Below, piece after piece: positions 55,901 through 64,000 of a DNA stretch of 64,000 nt. Each line of letters starts with the position of its first letter. The first letter of the stretch is position 1. The notes beneath the pieces were generated by a model, which was not told where the DNA came from, ran no database searches, and was given only the letters and a program-made list of their open reading frames with translations. The DNA is from Cryoendolithus antarcticus. Its lineage: Eukaryota > Ascomycota > Dothideomycetes > Cladosporiales > Cladosporiaceae. Both the position numbers and the translations under genes were made by a program. The stretch is taken from assembly GCA_002077065.1 (NCBI GenBank), contig NAJO01000022.1, positions 62,001-126,000 on the forward strand. Direction: 5' to 3'.

Positions 55901-57840
55901 ATGGAGGGAAATCGAGGCGCTAGCAATTCGCGTATCTTCCAATATGCGCGGAGCCGATCCCAAAATGCAAACTTCAAACCCGTATCTCACGACCAGGGAG
56001 TCTGTAAGTGAGAGTATTTCGTACAATGACAATATATTGCAGGGGACGGCAGCCTTCCTTTCTGCGTCGAACACTCCAGCATCAAATTCGCGATACCGAT
56101 CACGCCTCAAGTGTTGCGATGCGATAATATGAACACCTCGCTCGATCTCATGGATCCCCACTACTTCCTTCTCAGCAATGGCGAACGTGTCGCGTACACG
56201 CACATGGAAGGCGAGGACAATAGCGCCGGCATTGATATTACTGGTAAGAGAGTCAACTGGATCACTGAATACTACTCTATGATCGAGAAATCATTCCCCA
56301 ATGTCGTGCGAGAACTGGACGGGAACGAGGGTGTTGTGGACTCATCAAGCGAGACCGTAGGAGGAAGTTCTGCGTCATGTCTTCGACTCAGAGGCTCGAC
56401 TCGCACCGGATTGTATGTCCTAGCTGACGAGGGGAGACCGCCACCGACACGTGAGGAGCGCGATCCGCTCTATATCGACCTCACGACATGTCGTCAATTC
56501 ATGCTGGAGAATGGCGATCGTGTGCTGTACACCGGCGGTGATTCAAACATGAAGCGTTTTCACGAGAGATCAGACTTCATTGGCAAGTCGGTGGATCTGA
56601 GCCCAATCGGTGGCGCGGAGAGGGTCCAAGTGCGTATAGCACGTGAATTACAGGATCAAGAGAAGAGCACTGTGCTCTCGAAGCATGGCCCAACGGAGTG
56701 CGATAGTACGTTCCCATACATCCTTAAGGGTGCGCCAACGTCTTTCATGTATACCATACGTCACAACAACATCGATGGACTGGACAGAGCTCGCGCGAGA
56801 AGCATCGCGGCGGAAAGGGCAGAGCAGGAGCGATTCTACGCTACGGCTGGAAAACGTGTTGATACCATGACGTGCAGAGAGTTCCTCCTGTCTAACGGTG
56901 AACGTGTGATTTACGTCCCCGAAACTGCAACCATCGAGAGAGGACACAAGACCAAACCTTTCGATGGCCTGGTGATCCACTGGAATCCGGACAATGATAC
57001 CCTGGGCCAGAAGAAGGCGTTCATCGTACGTGAAGTAGAGACGGAGGAAAGAAGCAAGGCCATATCACCGAATGGTCCCTCCGATGATATGCCTACAGCT
57101 CCGCATGTCCTCACCGGCACAATCAAAGGGGGTCTCTACACTCTGCCGCCCCGCGTTCCGGCGCAGGACCCCACACGCGCGACACCAGATGTGCCGCCTC
57201 ATAGCCCGCTTGGTCATGCTAATATCGGTCGTCTCTTCCCCGTTGTATCAGTCACTGACATCAGCACCGAGGTAAACCAACAGATCCAGAGCCTTACAGT
57301 CGCGCCAGCAATCGCTGATTGAAATTGCAGTTCCAAGATCGACTACTACAATCCAACATGGATTACGATAGCGATTTGTCGAGCTATCTTGTGCTCGTCG
57401 ACAGTCTGACCGAGAGATATGAGCATGCGTCCAGCCCGGGGGGTGGTATGAGCAACACTTCTTCACCGTTTCAGAACCAGGATCCACATGCTTGCGCTTC
57501 TTTATTACGTCAGTCACGGCAACAGACAGGCTCTGACCTCAATTTCGAGTACTTCATCATACTGGACAGTAGATCGCTTGAAGACGTCGCAGTGCTCATG
57601 GTCGAGGCGATCCGGGCTGATGAAGACGATGATGCGGGCGATGCTGCAGCGGGCGGTGAAAGTTATCCGCAGGCGCTGAGAGTCCTTACTTTACGTGCAG
57701 AAATGGCAATGGTGAACGCTCGATTCTTGTACTATACAGTAGAGGGAACTATGCGTGAGGACATAGAGGAATTGGAGGATGCAGCGAGTGGAGACGGTGT
57801 GCTTCGGGATCGACAATGGGAGGGCGCGCGAGACTCTTAG
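55901..57840 (+). CDS. Orphan protein with three internal ~100-residue repeats
   Basis: No family recognised. My model has three exons (55901-56003, 56043-57271, 57331-57840) and about 613 residues; both junctions keep the frame (GV|WDGSLPF; DISTE|FQDRLLQ). Intron 1 is only 39 nt but has GTAAGT, an AATGAC branch and TTGCAG. Intron 2 is 59 nt. Three copies of one module start near 72, 175 and 290. Each opens with a FxLxNGxRVxY motif (FLLSNGERVAY, FMLENGDRVLY, FLLSNGERVIY), continues with a [FI]xGxxVxW/L segment, then V/A-RE plus E-S, then Ser/His/Asn-x-GP (copies 2 and 3), and closes with LxG...[LM]Y. The C-terminal 170 residues are different, acidic and helical. Without the introns one would instead have two genes, from 56129 to 57322 and from 57358 to 57840. 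Confidence 0.6.
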
Positions 57841-58749
57841 CCTTTGTCAATCTCCTATACGCTCTTTCGATGGCGCTTCGGACGTCGAAAGTATCGTAAA
57901 AAAACATGTACCTTACCCCGGTTACATGCATCCCATATAGCTCCCGGTATGCCGCCAAGTGTGCAGGCTAATGGATACAACAGTAGTGGAACTGCCTGGC
58001 ACCTTGTGCTATCATCGACATTTCGCCAGTTATCAATACCTTGGAAATGAAGCGCCTGAGAACCTACGTATGCCGGATGATAATGATATCGTAAGGGGGG
58101 GGACGGTGTCAGAGGACAAAATAGACAGTTTGAACAAAAGGCCATCGCAACTTCTGCATCATTCGATACCGCATTTTGCAATGCTCCCGCCCGGAAGTGA
58201 ACATCCGAAAAGCTAATGGCGGCGCGGCTACGCGGGTGTCGTGGTGCAAGCGGTGACAGGTCGAAGGCTTTTGACCGACACTCGGGCCGCGGGAATAATA
58301 AGCTGAGGGCGGCGGAGGCGGCTGCTGACAAGAATAGAGAACAACAAAGCGGAGGGCGGGAGCTGCTTGGAAGCTATTGCTGTGCTACCCACCCATCCCA
58401 AGACATTGCGAGGGTCCGCCGTTTTCTGGGCGACACTGGGTGACCCCACATCCGAGCTTGCACACCATCATCGGGCTGACGATCCTGCTGACTACGTAGC
58501 CACCTCACGTTTGGAGCGCATCCCGAATCAAAACTCCAACAACACCTAATCAGCTCAAGGAACGTGACAGGTCGACCGAGGGCACCAGTATCACCGCAGC
58601 AGTGAGGCGTGCTCGTCGATGGCGTAGTCTACGTCGCGGATGCATCGCGGAGCTACACTGTCTCCTCTATCACGCTTACAGTACTCCTCCGAGAGGCCTA
58701 GCACAGAGCGCGATCTATCATTTCTTACCAGACACGAGGCCGATCCATC
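57841..58749. other. Gene-free stretch upstream of second bZIP gene
   Basis: About 900 nt without a supported gene. A run of eight G residues sits at 58095-58102. The 3' part should hold the bZIP promoter. Confidence 0.45.
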
Positions 58750-60198
58750 ATGGAGATGTCAAATGGGCACTGTACGGTCTCGTGCGCAGTCAACAATGGC
58801 GACTGATGGCTAACAATCTGCAGCAAGCGGGACAGCTCTCAAAACAGAGTCAAGCAGCCCGCTGAGTCCACTCGGCATGTTGAGCAATCTCAACCCAGAT
58901 AAGAAGCAGACTAAAGGTATGTTCTCCGGTGGTGAAGCCGCGGCACGCGCTGACTGTTGAACCAGATGGCCAACCACCAAAACGAAGAGGGCCTAAGCCA
59001 GACAGCAAGCCTGCTCTAACGCGGCGTCAAGAGCTCAATCGCCAAGCACAGCGGTATGGTGTAGTGAGTCAACTTCTCTTGGTAATCGACTAACGATTGC
59101 AGCACACACCGCGAGCGCAAGGAGCTGTACATCAAAGCTCTTGAGCAGGAAGTTCTTCGGCTGAAGGAGATATACGCCACGTCCAGCCAAGAGCGGGACG
59201 CTTATGCTGCCGAGAATCGCAAGCTTCGCGACCTACTCGCACAGCACGGCATCTCTTACGACCCATCTGCGGATCCGATAGCATTTTCACGGCCACAAAG
59301 TAACTACGGCCCAAGCTCGGGAAGTAGTATGTCTGGCAGCTATGGACCAGCGTCAGAAGGCACAGGCTCGAACTTCAGTCCCCCGCCACAATCGAACGGA
59401 CCAGGCTCAGGATCAGTCGCTGCCAGTCAGCGGAGTCTGGCGCAGCTACCCTCGAACAGACTCGATTACGACCAGGTAGGGATCGACTTTGTGCTCACGT
59501 ACGACTCCCATGGCTCACCTTTGCCAATACATGTGACGCCAAATACACAGATAGTACAGCACATAAGAGCTCGCTGACACCTTACCGCAGACTGGAGCGC
59601 CCATGCATGGACCACATGCAATACCTCCTCGGCCGCGCTCATAACCCTCAAGATCTCCCTGCTCGGCACCCGCTAGAGAATCCAGATGATGGAGAATACG
59701 ATCACATGTCTGGACACGTTCTCATGGCCACAGCGCCACCCAAAGCACACATCATGAACAAGATGGCGGAGCCCTACCCGCACCAGATGCCTGCTGATCT
59801 GAGCACACCGACTCTTGCGAAGTTATTGGACTTAAGTAACCGGCTGCCGATTGACAGTACTGGCGAGATCACGCCCATCATGGCCTGGACCATGGTCTTG
59901 CGAGACCCAAGAGTGGCGCATCTTGGTGAAGGCGATTTTGCCAGGCTCAAGGAAGGACTCGTGGCGCAGACTAGGTGCTATGGGTAAGGTCTTGATTCAC
60001 GCTAAGTAGACCGCATTCAAACTGACTAGGACGTGCAGTTTCGGCGCAGTCATAGAGGAATTCGAGGTGCAGGACGCGCTTTCAACACTCTACGCAGAGA
60101 AGACTGGCAATGTCTACCAACGGCCGTCTGGTACCATTGAACGTGTTCCACCTGTGCATGGTATAACAGGGCACATGCACGAAGCGATGGCTACATGA
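58750..60198 (+). CDS. bZIP transcription factor
   Basis: Six exons (58750-58771, 58824-58916, 58966-59053, 59103-59498, 59591-59983, 60039-60198) give 383 residues, with all five junctions in frame. Introns are 49-92 nt; intron 1 has a CTAAC branch and intron 3 ACTAAC. The bZIP basic region is split by intron 3: LTRRQELNRQAQR joins THRERKELYIKALEQEV, giving N-X7-R. The short leucine zipper follows (VLRLKEIYATSSQERDAYAA). The spacer is Ser/Gly/Pro-rich. The C-terminal 180 residues look folded (FVLTLERPCMDHMQYLLGR; LPIDSTGEITPIMAWTMVL; FGAVIEEFEVQDALSTLY), and this arrangement is found in Pezizomycotina bZIP factors without a yeast counterpart. Nuclear DNA-binding is expected. The 22-nt first exon (MEMSNGH) is the least certain part; an internal ATG at 58877 is the alternative start. 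Confidence 0.83.
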
Positions 60199-60325
60199 TT
60201 TGACAGATACTCCCCCACTTGGCTTGAACACGTTATGCGCAGTGGATGTTACGGCAATGATCAGGACTTGAGCCTAGCGTGATCGGCAGACGATCTACGA
60301 GCCACGCTCTAGGAATTAATATTAC

Positions 60326-63300
60326 CTACTTCCAATTCTGCCAGCTACATCCACAACCACCTGTCCCACCATCGATGCCTTTCCCAATTCCCATCGCGTC
60401 CCTTCTACCTACACTCACACCTCCACTTCCGGGCACCTCCGCAGCATTCACGATCTGTCCACCGAGAGCTCTATCCTCATTGACCCACCAGCCGTCATCA
60501 CTGACTTTGCCCTCATCGTCTAGACTGTAGCAGTATACACCCTTCCTCGCTGCATCTCCGCCATGCCGGTCAAGTGTGACACTCACCTGGTAGGGAAAGG
60601 ATCCCGGCTGAACGAGATCGTTTGCTGTGGAGTTGAGAGCTGATACGCCTAAGCTCGAGGTGTTAGTCCCGTTAATCATTGGCAGAATCTCTGTGGTGTT
60701 GGAAACAGATGGTGCGGAGCTGCTGTCGAGCAAGGGGTTGCTCCGTCGAGTCCAGATCTGAACGTGCACACGGGTCTGCGACCAGGTGCAAACTGCCGAA
60801 GAGCTGCTCGGTGCCGAATTGCCAGGGATCGTCGAGTTTGCATCAGGATTGCTGATATTAGAGACTATCATCGTTCGGTCGAAGTAGGTGTAGAAGCCGT
60901 AATGCTCATCGGCCGCATCGCGATTGTATAGTCGCAGAGGCTGAGACTGAGCATATGGATAGAGAGTCTCGGGCAGCGGCTGACCATTTGCGAGCTTGAT
61001 AGGCTTTGGAACGTTTCGTACTGCTGAAGTCGAAGCATTCGTGTTGCTGCTAGAGTTCGACATAGCTCCCGTGGTCGGGTAAGGGTACGGGTATGGATCG
61101 CTTTGACGCTTGGTCAGACCGTTGAGAGCCGTGGAGTCCAGCAAAGACAGATAGAACGGCGTCTCCTCGCCTTCGTAGGGCGCAGTGATATTGTCTGTCG
61201 TGTTGCCGAGGAAAGCCTGATCTTCTGTGCTTGATGGTGACGGCGTAGCAGCCCAAAGAGAGTTTGCCCACGCATCTCTCGTTTGCACAAGCGACCGAGC
61301 ACGCACAGGTCCACTGCGTCGACTGAGATCTGACGACAGCTCGGTGTTGTTGAGCTGGCTCGTCGTATGGTTGCGGAAACGAATCTCGAACCGGAAGTCG
61401 GGCTGCAACGTTTTGCCGGTAATTTCGGTTGCCACACAGGTCCATAGCTCACTCTGTGCCACACATGCACTCTCCTGTCGTGAAGTCTCCGGCTGAGCTA
61501 CGGTGGTCACGCCTGTTGGCAGTGGCGGGAAAGATGTTAGATTCAGCCATTGCGCCTGCACGGCCGTGTCGCCATGCTTCTGTGAGACGAGAGTAATGAG
61601 CAGTACGACGAGCACTAGCAGGAGCAAAGATGCCGCACCCGCCAATGGCCAGAAAAATCTGCGAACAAATGGCTCCCTTGGTGCGCGGTCCTCATCAGTC
61701 ATAATCTTGAGCTGACCGAAACGATCAGTGCCCAATCGTGGCTTCTCGGAAAGTGGCGGAGGTGCGAAGAAGACCTCTTTCTCACTGCTAGTGATGCCCA
61801 ATCCAAAGCTATCGTTGCGACTGTGTAGTATAGGCCGTTCACGAACGACGGGTTCCGACTTCTTCAGCGCCGGGTGGACCAACGTTTGCGTGAAGGAGTC
61901 GTCAATCGCGTCGGGTAGTCCGGGAGGGCTTGGTGGCCTGCTGGACACAAGTGTGATCGCTTTCGTTTCCCCTCTCGTCGAATGAGGACCCATGATCGCT
62001 GCAAGGTGGGCGTGTTGAAGAATGGGCGTTTCTGAAAGTGGCGAAGCTTGAGAGCCAACAGTAAGCTGTGTCATGTCGCGTGTCACTGTTGGACGTGCAG
62101 AAGTCGAAGGCGTCAGCTCGCCTCTCGTTGTTGATACAAAGGTTGGAGAGCGTGCTCCAAGCGACTTGTTGAGTGCGACCGCCTGGTTTTCTGGCGCTGC
62201 ACCATCCGCATCCGCACAGCGATAATTCGAAGCAGATGTCGACGTCCCGGGCGAGGTCGACCCTGGACCGACTGAACGCGACACACCATGATTGTGACGC
62301 TCACAAGCGCATACGTCGGTTAGCGCAGAAAGCGGAGAGCTTGCAGATCGATCGAAAACCAGACTGGGAAAGTGCCTCGAAGAATCGTAATATACTGCTG
62401 CTTCGCCCTGACTTGGGATACGGTAGATGTCCACTTCGGGTGAGCAGGCCCCTGTCGTCTCAGGCGCCGTGAAAGAGCGTGTGGGCAGATTGCGCGTATG
62501 CTCCTCAACCTGGGCACCAGCTCCAGCAGATCTTGACTCCTCAAAGTCCGGGTCGTCGCTATCAGAGCTCATGCGACCTGCTGCTCCACCATCGTTCATA
62601 CGTGACGCGTTCCACAATATTGGCGTGCTCTCCTCTTCGTGCAGGGCGGGCGATCTCCAAAAGTGTCCATTGGTGCCGGCTGAGAATGGCGATGTCACAA
62701 AGTTCCACCATCCATGACTTCGACGCGGGGTTGGCAGCTGCGATCGCGAAGTGAGACGCCGCGAGCGGCCCCTCTTCAGGCTGGTGGTAGATGCTATCGC
62801 TGGTCTTTCACCAGCGTCGTCCTCCTCGAAGACTGTACAGACTGAGAGTGTGGCTTTGTGGCTCTTGGCGTCGGCGGTCTCGTCCTTAACGACAGCACCA
62901 ATGGACTCCGTCACCGTCTGCGTTCGCTCAAGAATAGGCTTCATGCGGCCTCGCATGGCAAAGAGAGGCAGGGGCGGTACTGGCGGAGTTTTCTCAAAGT
63001 CTGCGGTACAGGGCATGCCACTGTATACACTCGACGCTGGACGCGCCACGCCCAGCAAAGCGGCCTGAGCGGTAGTGTTGCATTGTGCGAAGTCCTCTCT
63101 AGCAGGCGTAATGAGTATCGTGGGCGTGTTTGGCTCACGTGCCTGATGTTGGACTCGACTATCAGAGATATCAATCCCGATGGGAACAACGCGATCCGAA
63201 GGCGATACGTCGGTCAAGTTCAGTGGTGAGGGCCGCAGTCCATGTATTCGTTTGTTGTACGGATGCACAGCCAGGCTGTGACCTTGCGCTTGGGCGCCCG

Positions 63301-63583
63301 TTTGGGCAGTCTTGTTGCGATAGGCGTCCGGTCTTGAGGGTAATCCAGAGCGCGAGGCATTGCCTTTCTTGTAGCCAGCAGCAGAACCTGCGACAGCGTT
63401 CCGTACCACGTCAACGCTATCCTGTGAGTCTGACGCGCCCTGCAGAAGCTTTGGAGATGTGCCTCGGTGGCGTGAGAAGCTCGTGTCGACTGCTAAACTG
63501 CCTAAAGGGCTCGACTTCGCGATCACGTCCCGAGTCTGCTGATTCTTCAATACCTGCGCGGGCACAGTGTTCGCGAGGTGCAT
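60326..63583 (-). CDS. Large single-pass membrane protein, family unknown
   Basis: A single-exon minus-strand protein of 1085 residues from the ATG at 63583. I do not recognise a named family. About 640 residues of Ser/Thr/Pro-rich, mostly polar sequence lead to one strong membrane segment at about 640-665 (WPLAGAASLLLLVLVVLLIT), flanked by FVRRFF on the N-terminal side. The positive-inside rule therefore places the long N-terminus in the cytosol and about 420 residues outside, a type II layout. The outer part has many Asn-X-Ser/Thr sites (NHTTS, NNTELS, NGTNTS), a few Cys (CVAQSELWTCVAT; CTWSQTRVHVQIW; VYCYSLDD) and ends GGCGCSWQNWK. It could be a cell-surface or wall-linked glycoprotein. 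No catalytic motif is visible. Confidence 0.75.
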   Translation of the reverse strand: MHLANTVPAQVLKNQQTRDVIAKSSPLGSLAVDTSFSRHRGTSPKLLQGASDSQDSVDVVRNAVAGSAAGYKKGNASRSGLPSRPDAYRNKTAQTGAQAQGHSLAVHPYNKRIHGLRPSPLNLTDVSPSDRVVPIGIDISDSRVQHQAREPNTPTILITPAREDFAQCNTTAQAALLGVARPASSVYSGMPCTADFEKTPPVPPLPLFAMRGRMKPILERTQTVTESIGAVVKDETADAKSHKATLSVCTVFEEDDAGERPAIASTTSLKRGRSRRLTSRSQLPTPRRSHGWWNFVTSPFSAGTNGHFWRSPALHEEESTPILWNASRMNDGGAAGRMSSDSDDPDFEESRSAGAGAQVEEHTRNLPTRSFTAPETTGACSPEVDIYRIPSQGEAAVYYDSSRHFPSLVFDRSASSPLSALTDVCACERHNHGVSRSVGPGSTSPGTSTSASNYRCADADGAAPENQAVALNKSLGARSPTFVSTTRGELTPSTSARPTVTRDMTQLTVGSQASPLSETPILQHAHLAAIMGPHSTRGETKAITLVSSRPPSPPGLPDAIDDSFTQTLVHPALKKSEPVVRERPILHSRNDSFGLGITSSEKEVFFAPPPLSEKPRLGTDRFGQLKIMTDEDRAPREPFVRRFFWPLAGAASLLLLVLVVLLITLVSQKHGDTAVQAQWLNLTSFPPLPTGVTTVAQPETSRQESACVAQSELWTCVATEITGKTLQPDFRFEIRFRNHTTSQLNNTELSSDLSRRSGPVRARSLVQTRDAWANSLWAATPSPSSTEDQAFLGNTTDNITAPYEGEETPFYLSLLDSTALNGLTKRQSDPYPYPYPTTGAMSNSSSNTNASTSAVRNVPKPIKLANGQPLPETLYPYAQSQPLRLYNRDAADEHYGFYTYFDRTMIVSNISNPDANSTIPGNSAPSSSSAVCTWSQTRVHVQIWTRRSNPLLDSSSAPSVSNTTEILPMINGTNTSSLGVSALNSTANDLVQPGSFPYQVSVTLDRHGGDAARKGVYCYSLDDEGKVSDDGWWVNEDRALGGQIVNAAEVPGSGGVSVGRRDAMGIGKGIDGGTGGCGCSWQNWK

Positions 63584-64000
63584 CCTAGTAGGCGATTTGG
63601 TGAAATAGTAGAGGTCGTGTTAGAAGGCGCCAGCGCCGTGGTGATTGTGCGAAAGAGCTCACAATGTCGAACACCAGAGATGGGACGACTACAAAGGAAA
63701 TAATGCACTATACAGTATCAAACACACGAGTGTAGTATAGACAGAGGAGAGGAGGGACAGAGAAAGAGAGAATACACTACCAGAGCCAGCGTCCCAGTAC
63801 AACCCGAAATCGAAGCCTCGCACGACAGCATCGAGGGAATGCCCGCCCATCGCCATTGGTCTCGATGCATATAGCAGAGCCGCTGGTGAGAAGTCCGAGC
63901 ACCTGATGAAACCGACGATGATGGTAAGAACAAGGTGCGGAAATGTGTGGTCTTTCGAGTGAATTGTGTTCTATGCATCGTGGTCCAATCGAGACGGTTC
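63584..64000. other. Window edge, upstream of membrane-protein gene
   Basis: No gene is supported. A purine-rich stretch (agacagaggagaggaggg) lies near 63738-63770, about 160 nt upstream of the ATG. Confidence 0.4.

Overview
The window is nuclear DNA of a filamentous ascomycete (Pezizomycotina). Genes are short-intron (mostly 47-110 nt, GT-AG, with CTAAC/CTGAC-type branch sites), are packed on both strands, and include lineage-typical products: a Pezizomycotina-type laccase ending in Asp-Ser-Gly-Ile, a CYP52-like P450, fungal bZIP factors, Sla1 and Lec1-like PX proteins. A Dothideomycete is my best guess from overall protein character, but nothing here proves the class. I found no transposon, CRISPR, rRNA or convincing tRNA. 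Exon coordinates in the entries come from splice signals and reading-frame continuity, not from transcripts.

Layout. 1-8.3 kb: 5'-truncated five-finger CCCH protein (ZC3H3/Red5-like), Sel1-repeat protein (Nif1/Dsf2-like), a secreted CBM20-laccase fusion, and an unrecognised basic protein. 8.8-20.7 kb: endocytic adaptor Sla1, TFIID subunit TAF1, proteasome subunit Rpn10 (minus strand) and a Borealin/Nbl1-like passenger-complex subunit. 21.6-29.5 kb: unrecognised Ser-rich protein, IMPACT-family protein, glutathione S-transferase, SPT2 chromatin protein, ribosomal proteins P2 and S15. 29.5-40.6 kb: Lec1-like PX/PXB protein, GABA/amino-acid permease, ACS-family MFS permease, and a bZIP factor with a hydrophobic segment and an apparent repeat-driven frameshift. 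42.5-51 kb: NSA2 and mitochondrial bL21m sharing a 190-bp divergent promoter, an FHA-kinase-FHA protein (Rad53/Chk2-like), and a conserved-looking disordered protein. 52-64 kb: CYP52-like P450, LCLAT1/AGPAT5-like acyltransferase, an orphan with a three-fold internal repeat, a second bZIP factor, and a large single-pass membrane protein.

Most genes are unrelated housekeeping functions; no biosynthetic cluster is evident. The P450 and the acyltransferase both act on fatty acyl chains and are neighbours on the same strand, but that is weak evidence of a joint role. The most unusual items are the starch-binding laccase, the bZIP gene whose reading frame depends on an 8-bp triple repeat, the three-repeat orphan, and two genes (CCCH and TAF1) in which intron retention would keep an open frame and alter a zinc-binding module.
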